DNA of 64,000 bases, taken from NCBI RefSeq assembly GCF_009617585.1, contig NZ_WIXI01000050.1:62001-126000 (forward strand). The letters are read 5' to 3'. Origin of the DNA: Endobacterium cereale (GTDB lineage: Bacteria > Pseudomonadota > Alphaproteobacteria > Rhizobiales > Rhizobiaceae). A program made the translations under genes and the position numbers. The notes below the pieces were generated by a model, which did no database searches, was not told the DNA's origin, and saw only the letters and a program-made list of their open reading frames with translations. Positions 34,658 to 42,115 of this stretch are shown here, in pieces. Numbering within the stretch: the first letter of the stretch is position 1; each line of letters begins with the position of its first letter.

Positions 34658-36445
34658 ATGTCTTCTGCTGCAAGAGGCCCGCGCAGGGCAAGAAAAAGTG
34701 AGCTGGATGACGCAAATACGCAGATAAGATCGGTTTTCATGCTGACCGGCCTTTTCAGTTGCGCCATCAACATCATGCTGTTGGCGTCGCCGCTCTACAT
34801 GCTTCAGGTCTATGACCGGGTTCTGACGACCGGGCGCATGGAAACGCTTGTTCTGCTGACGATCCTGATGGCAGGCGCCTTGATCGTGTTTGGTCTTCTC
34901 GATGCATTGAGAGCCATTATCGGCGTCCGTATGGCCACCTGGCTTGGTGCCGAGCTTTCGCCGGCACTTCTTGCCGGTGGTGTGCGAGCCCGGCTTGTCG
35001 GGGACGGTGCCGGGGCGCAGCCATTGCGCGATCTGGCGCAGTACCAATCCTTCCTTGCATCGCCGATCTTTTCGGCGCTGTTCGATGCGCCGTGGACCGT
35101 CGCTTATCTGGCGATGATCTGGTTGCTGCATCCGACGCTTGGAATGTTTGCCACGGCAGGCGCACTGTTCATCATTCTTGTGGGTGTGCTCAACGAAATC
35201 ATCACACGCAGCGCGACCCGCAATGCCGGCAACGCACAGATCGTTGCCATGCAAAATGCCGAGATGATGATACGCAATGCGGAAGCAGTGCGCGCAATGG
35301 GCATGATGCCGAGCCTGATGAAACGCTGGAGCCAGATCAATGACAGTTATGTGCTGAGTTCGCTGACGGCGGGCGAGCGCGGCGCGATGATCTTGGGGCT
35401 TGCCAAATTCGCGCGTTATCTGGTGCAGTCGGCCATGCTGGGGATTGGCGCCTATCTGGTCATCACCGGCAAGACCACGGGCGGTTCGATGATTGCCTCA
35501 TCCATCCTTCTAGGGCGCATGCTGGCGCCGGTTGAGCAGATCATGGGCAGCTGGCGCATGATCGGGACGACACGTCTCGCCTATGGGAGGCTTAAGGCAC
35601 GCCTGCAGGATGTGCCGCCGGAAGCCGAGCGCACCCGACTGCCGCGCCCCTACGGGAATGTGAGCGTCGAAAAATTGAGTTATTGCGCACCGGGATCGCG
35701 AAAACCTGTTTTGGATAATGTCAGTTTCAAGCTGATCCCGGGTGAAGCGCTGGCGGTGATCGGGCCGTCGGCAGGGGGTAAAAGCACGTTATGTCGGCTT
35801 CTGGCAGGCGTGCTTGTTCCCAGCGATGGCGTCATAAGGCTTGACGGGACCGATCTGCAGCATTGGCGCAATGAACAACTGGGTGCAGCGATCGGCTATC
35901 TGCCGCAGGATGTCGAACTGTTTGCCGGGACGGTGCGCGATAACATTGCCCGCATGCAGGATACTGAAGACAGCGACATCGTTCAGGCGGCCATGCTGGC
36001 CCATGCGCATGAACTGATCCAGCGTCTGCCCCAGGGTTACGAAACATCGATCGGCGATGCGGGTAGCCGCCTTTCCGGCGGGCAGCGACAGCGCATCGGT
36101 CTGGCGCGCGCCGTGTTCGGCAATCCGCAACTGATCATTCTTGATGAGCCGAATGCCAACCTTGATCAGGCCGGTGAAAATGCCTTGTCGGCCACGGTTC
36201 GCGATCTCAAGCAGGCAGGCGCTGCCTTGCTGATTGTCGGCCACCGGCCATCCACTCTCGCGCAGGCGGATAAATTGCTTCTGCTGAAGGATGGGCGTGT
36301 CGAACTGTATGGAACACGCGAGGAGGTCATCGGACGCCTGCGCCTTGCGCAGTCCGAGACGCCGCGCTCACTCCCCGTGCCGACGGTGGAGGAAGAGGAG
36401 ATCGGTGAGCAGCAGGAAAAACTGGCGCTTACCAATGCACAATAA
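34658..36445 (+). CDS. Type I secretion ABC transporter, permease/ATPase (PrsD/AprD-like)
   Basis: A 595-residue exporter half. The membrane domain (about residues 30-310) begins with helices around LFSCAINIMLLASPLYMLQVYDRVL, a signature of the PrtD/HasD/PrsD group. The ATPase domain has Walker A GPSAGGKST near 365, signature LSGGQRQR, Walker B LIILDEPNANLD and the H-loop in IVGHRPS. No N-terminal peptidase C39 domain, consistent with RTX substrates. The C-terminus has a Glu-rich tail. It works with the HlyD-type protein encoded next; no TolC-like outer-membrane gene is visible, as is common in rhizobia, where it is encoded elsewhere. Confidence 0.92.
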   Translation: MSSAARGPRRARKSELDDANTQIRSVFMLTGLFSCAINIMLLASPLYMLQVYDRVLTTGRMETLVLLTILMAGALIVFGLLDALRAIIGVRMATWLGAELSPALLAGGVRARLVGDGAGAQPLRDLAQYQSFLASPIFSALFDAPWTVAYLAMIWLLHPTLGMFATAGALFIILVGVLNEIITRSATRNAGNAQIVAMQNAEMMIRNAEAVRAMGMMPSLMKRWSQINDSYVLSSLTAGERGAMILGLAKFARYLVQSAMLGIGAYLVITGKTTGGSMIASSILLGRMLAPVEQIMGSWRMIGTTRLAYGRLKARLQDVPPEAERTRLPRPYGNVSVEKLSYCAPGSRKPVLDNVSFKLIPGEALAVIGPSAGGKSTLCRLLAGVLVPSDGVIRLDGTDLQHWRNEQLGAAIGYLPQDVELFAGTVRDNIARMQDTEDSDIVQAAMLAHAHELIQRLPQGYETSIGDAGSRLSGGQRQRIGLARAVFGNPQLIILDEPNANLDQAGENALSATVRDLKQAGAALLIVGHRPSTLAQADKLLLLKDGRVELYGTREEVIGRLRLAQSETPRSLPVPTVEEEEIGEQQEKLALTNAQ

Positions 36446-36488
36446 GGGCCTGCGGCATCGTGTGGTGCATAAGGGCGAGGGGGGGGTA

Positions 36489-37841
36489 ATGGTTAACAAA
36501 AATATCGTTTCCGTACTGAATTCAGGCGTCGCCGATCGGGCTTTGGTGCCGACGCTCGCTGGTCAAGTGCGAGGTCCGGCAATCGCAGGTCTGTCGATCG
36601 TGATGATCTTCGTCGCCGGCTCCTTGGGATGGGCATCGACGGCACCGATTGCAGCTGGCGCAGTCGCGCCCGGCGTCATCAGCCCTGACGGAAGCCGGCG
36701 CACCGTCCAGCATCTCGAAGGTGGTATCATCGAAAAGATCATGGCCCGGGATGGCGAGCAAGTCGAAGCGGGACAGGTTTTGGTCGAATTGCAGACGACA
36801 CAGGTGGCATCGACCTACGACATGCTGATGGAGCAGGCTCAGACACTGACAGCAATGCGTGCCCGCCTGACAGCCGAACAGTCGGGTTCATCTCAGGTGG
36901 ATTATTCATCCGAGTTTCTGGACCGCGCCGAAGATAATGTTCAGGTGATCATTGCCAGCCAGGAGGCGCTTTTCCAGCAAAGGCGCAAGTCATTTGTAAC
37001 GCAGCTGGAAATCATCGGGGATCGTGAAAGCCAGTATCATGAGCAGATCAAAGCCTTTCAGGCGCAGGTCGACAGCGCTGCTGCCCAGATAGGGTTGATT
37101 GACGAAGAACTGGTAGGAAAGAAATCCCTGTTCCGCCAGGGATTGACCACCAAGTCCGACGTGCTGCGGCTCGAACGCAGCAAGGCGGCGCTTGCCGGTG
37201 ATCGCGGCCGTGCCGCTGGATCCATCCTCGAAACGCAACAGAAAATCGACGAGCTTGCGACGCAAAAGGTGTCAATAGAAGCGGATCGATCGACCGAAAT
37301 TTCGACCGAACTTGAAAAGGTACGTTCGCAATATGCGGAAGTTGCCGAAAAACTGCAGGCCAGTCGCGATGTGCTCAACCGCACGGTCATTGTGGCGCCC
37401 GTTGCTGGCAAGATCGTCAATTCCCGTTTCAAGACGGATGCCGGCGTAATCCGGCCGGGGGAAGCGATACTGGACATCGTGCCGAGCGGCGAACAGTTGC
37501 TGATCGATGTGCAGGTGTCTCCCAACGATATCGATGTCGTTCATCCCGATTTGCCGGCAATCGTACATCTTTCCGCCTATTCCAACCGCGGCCTGCCACG
37601 CATCAACGGCCTGGTGAAAAGCGTTTCAGCGGACAGGATCGTGGACGAAAAAACGGGTCAGTCGCATTTTCTGGCGCGGGTGGAAGTCTTGAAAGAGGAC
37701 CTCGCCAAACTTGATCAGCATGTCATCCTTCTCTCCGGCATGCCGGCGGAGGTGACGATCGTCACCGATGAGCGCACCGTGATCGAATACCTGCTGGAAC
37801 CCTTCCTTACGGCCTTCCGCCGTGGAATGCGCGAAGTCTGA
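36489..37841 (+). CDS. HlyD-family type I secretion periplasmic adaptor (PrsE-like)
   Basis: A 450-residue membrane-fusion protein. One N-terminal membrane helix (GLSIVMIFVAGSLGWASTA, about 34-52) is followed by the lipoyl half-motif VQHLEGGIIEKIMARDGEQVEAGQVLVEL. A long alpha-helical coiled-coil hairpin spans about 120-300, then TVIVAPVAGKIVNSRFKTDAGVIRPGEAILDIVP closes the lipoyl domain before a beta-barrel region. It links the inner-membrane ATPase to an outer-membrane channel. ATG 36489 is preceded by AGGGGGGG; an ATG at 36435 overlapping the previous stop is an alternative. Confidence 0.9.
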   Translation: MVNKNIVSVLNSGVADRALVPTLAGQVRGPAIAGLSIVMIFVAGSLGWASTAPIAAGAVAPGVISPDGSRRTVQHLEGGIIEKIMARDGEQVEAGQVLVELQTTQVASTYDMLMEQAQTLTAMRARLTAEQSGSSQVDYSSEFLDRAEDNVQVIIASQEALFQQRRKSFVTQLEIIGDRESQYHEQIKAFQAQVDSAAAQIGLIDEELVGKKSLFRQGLTTKSDVLRLERSKAALAGDRGRAAGSILETQQKIDELATQKVSIEADRSTEISTELEKVRSQYAEVAEKLQASRDVLNRTVIVAPVAGKIVNSRFKTDAGVIRPGEAILDIVPSGEQLLIDVQVSPNDIDVVHPDLPAIVHLSAYSNRGLPRINGLVKSVSADRIVDEKTGQSHFLARVEVLKEDLAKLDQHVILLSGMPAEVTIVTDERTVIEYLLEPFLTAFRRGMREV

Positions 37842-37886
37842 CGGGCAAGCCCGCCCTTGCAACAGTCGGGCGGGACTTCGGGTGGC

Positions 37887-38321
37887 CTACAGACGCTCGC
37901 TACGTTGCAGGGCGGAACTTGGAAAGAAGTCTCCTCCCGACAGGATGAAGGTCAGCGTGCTGAGGGCCAGTTTGGGTCCCAGTTCGGTCGGAACAAAGCC
38001 CCGAACGCCCCAGGTCAATGCAGAGGCGATTTCCACCGGATCCCTCAGATCTGAAATGATCACGGTGGGCGGCGCATCGCCAGCCATTTCCCAAAGTTTG
38101 TTATCAAACTGCAGTTCGCGGATTGACCGACCGCCAACGCTGACGATGATGATTTTTGTCCTGCCATCGTCAACGGTTTGCCGATGCAAATCCCCCGCCT
38201 GAATCGTTAGTTTTTGCTCCATGGCCCAGGGACCGAGCAGATGCAGATACGCTTCCCTGCGTAAGGGCATCTCGTCGAGAACCAGGACGATACCAGCTGT
38301 CGGTTCCGGAGGAGTTTCCAA
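37887..38321 (-). CDS. Receiver-like domain protein lacking the phospho-acceptor Asp and an output domain
   Basis: A 144-residue protein that resembles the N-terminal half of the LuxR-type regulator at 39386: GIVLVLDEMPLRREAYLHLLGPWA, then KIIIVSVGGRSI, TVIISDLRDPVEIASALTWGVRGFVPTEL and a FILSGGDFFPSSAL end matching FIMNGGTYFPREAL in the paralogue. The Asp expected at the end of strand 3 is replaced (IIIVSVGG). There is no DNA-binding domain. It may dimerise with, and inhibit or tune, the LuxR-type paralogue. It is convergent with the secretion operon, ending 45 bases from it. Confidence 0.65.
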   Translation of the reverse strand: METPPEPTAGIVLVLDEMPLRREAYLHLLGPWAMEQKLTIQAGDLHRQTVDDGRTKIIIVSVGGRSIRELQFDNKLWEMAGDAPPTVIISDLRDPVEIASALTWGVRGFVPTELGPKLALSTLTFILSGGDFFPSSALQRSERL

Positions 38322-38619
38322 TGCTTTCGACGTCCTCTTGTTGGCTGCATATTCAGGTCGTAGGGCATTTATTGTCCTGACCGCACGTTGCTTATAATAG
38401 CAGTTATTCCAAGAAATTCTGGCAATTCAATAGGATGAGTATACCGTTTAGATTGAGACGTGAGACTAAATAGCGCAAAATTCTGCGGCATACTTCTTTA
38501 GGTGTGTGTTGCTTCAATGTAATGCTTTGTTGCTACACCGTAATGCCTTCGTCCATCTGGACCGGCGCTTGTGTCAGGCGTAGGTTGAAGCCATCAACTA
38601 CAGGTAAAAGGTGTTAGCG
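38322..38619. other. AT-rich intergenic region between divergent small genes
   Basis: About 300 bases of lower G+C. It contains an imperfect direct repeat with 21-base period (38508-38546) and a TATAAT at 38393-38398 without a good -35. No gene is seen. Confidence 0.5.
38508..38546 (+). repeat. Two 18-bp imperfect direct repeats, 21-bp period
   Basis: GTTGCTTCAATGTAATGC at 38508 and GTTGCTACACCGTAATGC at 38529 match at 14 of 18 positions. A 21-base spacing is two helical turns, so a dimeric regulator could bind both on one face. It lies about 75 bases before the small membrane-protein gene. Confidence 0.5.
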
Positions 38620-39051
38620 ATGAATGACATTGCATCTAATGCTTTGGCGTTGCTCGGAAGTCTTCCTCCGCCCGATGTGTCGCAGTTCGGTGCCGGTCTC
38701 GCGGTACTGGCATTTTCGATCTCATTGGCGAGCCGGCATTCGCTGACTGTTGCCGGAACGGTATTGGCGGTAGTCGTCGTCGTGTTGATGTTGCGTGAGA
38801 TGCAAAGTCTGGGCGCTCTGGCGATCGGCGGCTTTGCCGTTCTTTATGCTCTCGGCGGCTTTGAGAGACGTGCGCATCAGATCAGGCTGCGCAGGATCGA
38901 GCACAGCATTCAGGCGATGTCCGGTCTGGTCGATGTCTTTCTCGACGGCCTGGAAAGGCGCACGAGAGAACATGACCGCGCGCTGAGCGCTGTCGTCCTT
39001 GACGAGAAGGTCCCGGTATCGAAAGCGGGGCATGTCATCGCTGCGGAATAA
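38620..39051 (+). CDS. Small membrane protein with a charged C-terminal helix, unknown function
   Basis: A 143-residue protein. Residues about 20-82 form two or three membrane helices (GLAVLAFSISLASRHSL, VAGTVLAVVVVVLML, LGALAIGGFAVLYALGG). The remainder is a charged amphipathic helix (RRAHQIRLRRIEHSIQAM, LDGLERRTREHDRAL) that may be coiled coil. No family recognised. ATG 38620 is chosen over GTG 38611 for its AAAGG spacing. It sits between the two receiver-like genes near the type I secretion operon. Confidence 0.6.
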   Translation: MNDIASNALALLGSLPPPDVSQFGAGLAVLAFSISLASRHSLTVAGTVLAVVVVVLMLREMQSLGALAIGGFAVLYALGGFERRAHQIRLRRIEHSIQAMSGLVDVFLDGLERRTREHDRALSAVVLDEKVPVSKAGHVIAAE

Positions 39052-39385
39052 ATAAAGTGGGAATATTTATCTTAGTTGAGAAAATATTCACATGGCATGC
39101 CGAGAGTATTGATGAGTCATATGATGGACTATACCCCGTTCATGTGGTACAATACCCTTAATTTGGAGGGGTGGGGATCTCTTCTAGCGAAGGCACGGTA
39201 CCTGTCGATGTAGGCGGGACTTTGATTTCGGCAATTATATTCATCTACAACGACCGGCTTCGAAAGAATTCGAGGCGTTCCGTTCCTGCAGACTGGCAGT
39301 TATCGCCGCAGCCTACCGGGCCGCGGAAGATTATCCATTGTTTACCTTAGAACAAAAAAGGCTTCACGGCCTGGGAGAGCTGGAA
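39052..39385. other. Intergenic region before the LuxR-type regulator
   Basis: About 330 bases of lower G+C, with no supported gene. The frame of the regulator is open from 39338, but only from a TTG without a ribosome site. The regulator's promoter is presumably here; nothing convincing matches a consensus. Confidence 0.4.
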
Positions 39386-40153
39386 ATGCATGCGATGCAA
39401 GAGGGAATAACCGGGGTCGTCGTTATCATCGACGGATTGGCAATGCGGAGGGCATGCATATTGTCAGCCCTTGAGCCATGGGCGACGCTTGAGCGGTTGC
39501 GGCTCGTTTGCTGCGCGCCGGCTGACGTGGCTGACTTGAAGGATGAAAAAGATGTTCGGCTTGTTCTACTCAATACAGGCGGGTCGTCTCTGGCGGAACC
39601 GGAGCAGCACGAAATTCTTCTTGCAGCAAAAGCCCTTTCCTCTGGACCTTGCGCCGTGATTTCCGACCGGCTGGATGCCAATGACGCCGTCGCGGCAGCG
39701 GGCCTTGGCCTGCAGGCCTTCTTGCCGGCAATGTTGCCGCTCGATGTGGTGAAGCAGGCGCTGAGTTTTATCATGAACGGGGGGACGTATTTTCCGCGTG
39801 AAGCGCTGTTGGCGACCGTGACGGTGCATGCCCGAACCGTAGATCGATGCCATCCCGCCGAGAGCGGCGGCTCTTTGACCCAGCGCCAGGCGGAAGTCCT
39901 CGAAAAACTGCGGTTCGGCCGCTCAAACAAACATATTGCCCGTGAACTGAACATGCAGGAAGCGACCGTCAAGGTCCATGTCCGCCAGATCATGAGAAAA
40001 TTGGGAGCGGAAAACAGAACGCAAGCGGCTTTGTTAGCGCAATCAAAGACGACGCATGCTGACGATGTCGAACTGATGGCGTCAAATACTCCGACTGATA
40101 TGCCGGGTTTCAGAAGTGCAATCGGCCCCCAAAACTTAAATGCAACGGTTTAG
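39386..40153 (+). CDS. LuxR-type regulator with an atypical receiver domain
   Basis: A 255-residue protein. Residues about 5-135 have receiver-domain shape, but the acidic pair is reduced (VVIIDGLAMRRA), the phospho-acceptor Asp is replaced by Asn-Thr (LVLLNTGGSS) and the conserved Lys is absent (LQAFLPAMLP). The C-terminal LuxR helix-turn-helix is intact: LTQRQAEVLEKLRFGRSNKHIARELNMQEATVKVHVRQIMRKLGA. So DNA binding is probably independent of phosphorylation. ATG 39386 follows GGGAGAG by about 7 bases. The last 25 or so residues run into sequence that may derive from an insertion element. A truncated paralogue lies at 37887-38321. Confidence 0.78.
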   Translation: MHAMQEGITGVVVIIDGLAMRRACILSALEPWATLERLRLVCCAPADVADLKDEKDVRLVLLNTGGSSLAEPEQHEILLAAKALSSGPCAVISDRLDANDAVAAAGLGLQAFLPAMLPLDVVKQALSFIMNGGTYFPREALLATVTVHARTVDRCHPAESGGSLTQRQAEVLEKLRFGRSNKHIARELNMQEATVKVHVRQIMRKLGAENRTQAALLAQSKTTHADDVELMASNTPTDMPGFRSAIGPQNLNATV

Positions 40154-40260
40154 GATGACTTTGACCGAGGCAATAAGCCATTTCGAAGTAAGCTCTGGTC
40201 CATCGAGAGGACCAGAGAATGAAGCACAAGCGTTTCACAGACCAAAAGATCGTCCCAAAG
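40110..40260 (+). mobile_element. Possible IS3-family remnant
   Basis: At 40219 an ATG opens a frame reading MKHKRFTDQKIV, like the start of IS3-family OrfA (MKxxRFTxEQI), before the similarity stops. A perfect 9-bp hairpin (40193-40217, CTCTGGTCC/GGACCAGAG) lies just before it, and the sequence from about 40110 resembles an IS left end only by impression. No transposase remains. Confidence 0.3.
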
Positions 40261-40452
40261 CGTGGCGGTCCATCGCCAGTACAACACGCTAATGTATGCT
40301 TTTGGGAAGGCGAAGTTGTGTACGCCTTGACCGGACCGCAAAGCTCCCCTTCCACCGGGGGGCTTCAGACTGCGGCGCTATGCCCAAAGGCAGTTTTCTG
40401 TCCAAAAGGGCAATCTTGCGTGGCAATCGACACAAAAAAATACAACGTCATT
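40261..40452. other. Intergenic region upstream of modA
   Basis: No gene is supported. A small open frame through this region lacks coding character. A short C/G hairpin occurs around 40345-40365. Confidence 0.4.
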
Positions 40453-40476
40453 CGTTATGTCTCTCAAAATATAAAG
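40453..40476. promoter_or_regulatory. Second, weaker Mo-box-like palindrome
   Basis: CGTTATGTC-N6-AATATAAAG is a 24-base imperfect palindrome (6 of 9 pairs) of the same length as the better site 44 bases downstream. It starts with CGTTAT, the sequence of canonical Mo-box half-sites. Confidence 0.4.
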
Positions 40477-40496
40477 CTTTGCAAAAGTCGCTCTCT

Positions 40497-40520
40497 CGAT
40501 ATATTTGCCAAAATATTTCG
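40497..40520. promoter_or_regulatory. Candidate Mo-box (ModE-type operator)
   Basis: CGATATATT-TGCCAA-AATATTTCG is a 24-base palindrome with 8 of 9 pairs matched, 18 bases before the modA start. It closely follows the CGnTATAT-N6-ATATnnCG arrangement of ModE-type sites, and a modE-like gene ends the cluster. It overlaps the region just before the ribosome site, fitting repression by molybdate-replete ModE. Confidence 0.65.
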
Positions 40521-40537
40521 TTGAGGAGCCAGAATTC

Positions 40538-41335
40538 ATGAAAACCAAAGGTCGCCAAATGTTGAAGATTGCCGCTCGCTCGGTGGCTGCCGCCTGGATC
40601 GGCCTCGCTGTCTTGGCCGCACCGGCCGTTGCGCAGGAAAAGGTCACCGTCTTTGCTGCGGCCAGCATGAAAAATGCTCTGGATGCCGCCGATGCTGCGT
40701 GGTCGAAGGAAGCCGGTAAGCAGGTGACGGTTTCCTATGCGGCAAGCTCGGCACTCGCCAAGCAGATCGAGGCAGGCGCCCCGGCTGACGTGTTCATCTC
40801 AGCTGATCTTGACTGGATGGACTATGTTGCCAAGAAGTCGCTGATCAAGGCGGATACCCGTTCCAACCTGCTGGGTAACCGCATCGTGCTCGTTGCCGAA
40901 AAGGGCAAGGCCCAGAAGGTAGACATCAAGTCCGGCTTCGATCTCTCCACGCTGGTGGGTGACAGCAAGCTTGCCATGGGCGCCGTCGACAGCGTGCCGG
41001 CCGGAAAATACGGCAAGGCCGCGCTCGAAAAGCTGGGTGCCTGGTCGGCCGTCGAAAAGAAGGTTGCCGGTGCGGAAAGCGTTCGCGCCGCCCTCGCGCT
41101 CGTGTCGCGCGGCGAAGCCGCGTACGGTATCGTATACCAGACGGATGCCGCCGCCGATAAGGGCGTCGAAATCGTCGGCACCTTCCCGGAGGATTCGCAT
41201 CCCGCCATCATCTATCCGATTGCTCTCCTGTCGGAATCCAAAAGCACCGACGCGGCCGCCTATCTAGATTTCCTGAAGTCGGACAAGGCTGCTCCCTTCT
41301 TTGAAGAGCAGGGCTTTACGGTTCTCAAGAAGTAA
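40538..41335 (+). CDS. modA: Molybdate ABC transporter substrate-binding protein
   Basis: A 265-residue periplasmic protein with a signal peptide ending AVAQ near residue 36. Core motifs of ModA are present: VTVFAAASMKNALDA (oxyanion-binding Ser), VSYAASSALAKQIEAGAPADVFISAD and GAVDSVPAGKYG, with RAALALVSRGEAAYGIVYQTDA near the end. It binds molybdate or tungstate. ATG 40538 follows TTGAGGAG by about 9 bases; 40559 is an alternative. A terminator separates it from modB, so ModA is probably made in excess. Confidence 0.93.
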   Translation: MKTKGRQMLKIAARSVAAAWIGLAVLAAPAVAQEKVTVFAAASMKNALDAADAAWSKEAGKQVTVSYAASSALAKQIEAGAPADVFISADLDWMDYVAKKSLIKADTRSNLLGNRIVLVAEKGKAQKVDIKSGFDLSTLVGDSKLAMGAVDSVPAGKYGKAALEKLGAWSAVEKKVAGAESVRAALALVSRGEAAYGIVYQTDAAADKGVEIVGTFPEDSHPAIIYPIALLSESKSTDAAAYLDFLKSDKAAPFFEEQGFTVLKK

Positions 41336-41361
41336 GCGCTCTATAATCGGTCATCTATGTT

Positions 41362-41395
41362 GGCTCCCGCCGAGAGGTGGGAGCCGTCTTTTTTT
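41362..41395 (+). terminator. Intrinsic terminator between modA and modB
   Basis: GGCTCCCGCC and GGTGGGAGCC form a 10-bp stem (one G-T pair) with a GAGA tetraloop, followed by GTCTTTTTTT. This is a textbook rho-independent terminator within the operon, 26 bases after the modA stop. Confidence 0.85.
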
Positions 41396-41413
41396 GATAG
41401 GGGTTGGATTGTT

Positions 41414-42115
41414 TTGGACTGGCTGACGCTCAGTGATGAGGAATGGACGGCGATCCATTTGAGCCTTCGGATCTCCGCCGTCGCCATGCTTGTCAGCCTG
41501 CCATTTGGTATTCTGATCGCGATGGCCTTGGCGCGTGGAAAATTCTGGGGCAAGTCGATATTGAACGGCGTCGTGCATCTGCCGCTGATCCTGCCGCCCG
41601 TCGTCACCGGCTTTATTCTGCTCGTCCTGTTCGGTCGTCGTGGTGTGATCGGTGCCTTTCTCGACCAGTATCTCGGCATCGTGCTCTCCTTCCGGTGGAC
41701 CGGAGCGGCGCTTGCCTGCGGCGTGATGGGTTTTCCGTTGATGGTCCGTTCCATCCGCCTTTCGATAGAGTCTGTCGACACCAAGCTGGAAGAGGCAGCC
41801 GGCACGCTCGGCGCCAGCCCCGTCTGGGTATTCCTGACCGTCACGCTGCCGCTGATCCTGCCCGGTATCATAGCCGGTGCCATTCTTTCGTTTGCCAAGG
41901 CGATGGGCGAATTCGGCGCCACGATCACTTTCGTTTCCAATATTCCGGGCGAAACGCAGACCCTGTCTGCCGCCATCTACACATTCACACAGGTGCCGGG
42001 CGGCGATGCCGGTGCGCTCAGGCTCACGATCGTCGCGGTGATCATCTCCATGGCGGCGCTGCTGGCGTCGGAATTGATGGCCTATATGGTCGGCAAGCGG
42101 ATGAGGATGGAATGA
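41414..42115 (+). CDS. modB: Molybdate ABC transporter permease
   Basis: A 233-residue permease with about five membrane helices. The ATPase-docking loop is KLEEAAGTLGASPVWVFLTVTLPLILPG, as in ModB. TTG 41414 (reading DWLTLSDEEWTAIHLSLRIS) is preferred: it gives the normal ModB N-terminus and lies past the terminator, while the ATG at 41357 would put the hairpin inside the coding region. The gene overlaps modC by 4 bases. Confidence 0.9.
   Translation: MDWLTLSDEEWTAIHLSLRISAVAMLVSLPFGILIAMALARGKFWGKSILNGVVHLPLILPPVVTGFILLVLFGRRGVIGAFLDQYLGIVLSFRWTGAALACGVMGFPLMVRSIRLSIESVDTKLEEAAGTLGASPVWVFLTVTLPLILPGIIAGAILSFAKAMGEFGATITFVSNIPGETQTLSAAIYTFTQVPGGDAGALRLTIVAVIISMAALLASELMAYMVGKRMRME

Noticed and set aside
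40219..40524. 101-codon open frame before modA
   Set aside because: Only the first dozen residues look like anything (IS3 OrfA start); the rest has no coding character and overlaps the candidate Mo-box.
41443..42111. N-terminal extension of ModC
   Set aside because: Shadow of modB; the ATPase begins at 42112 with the normal ModC N-terminus.
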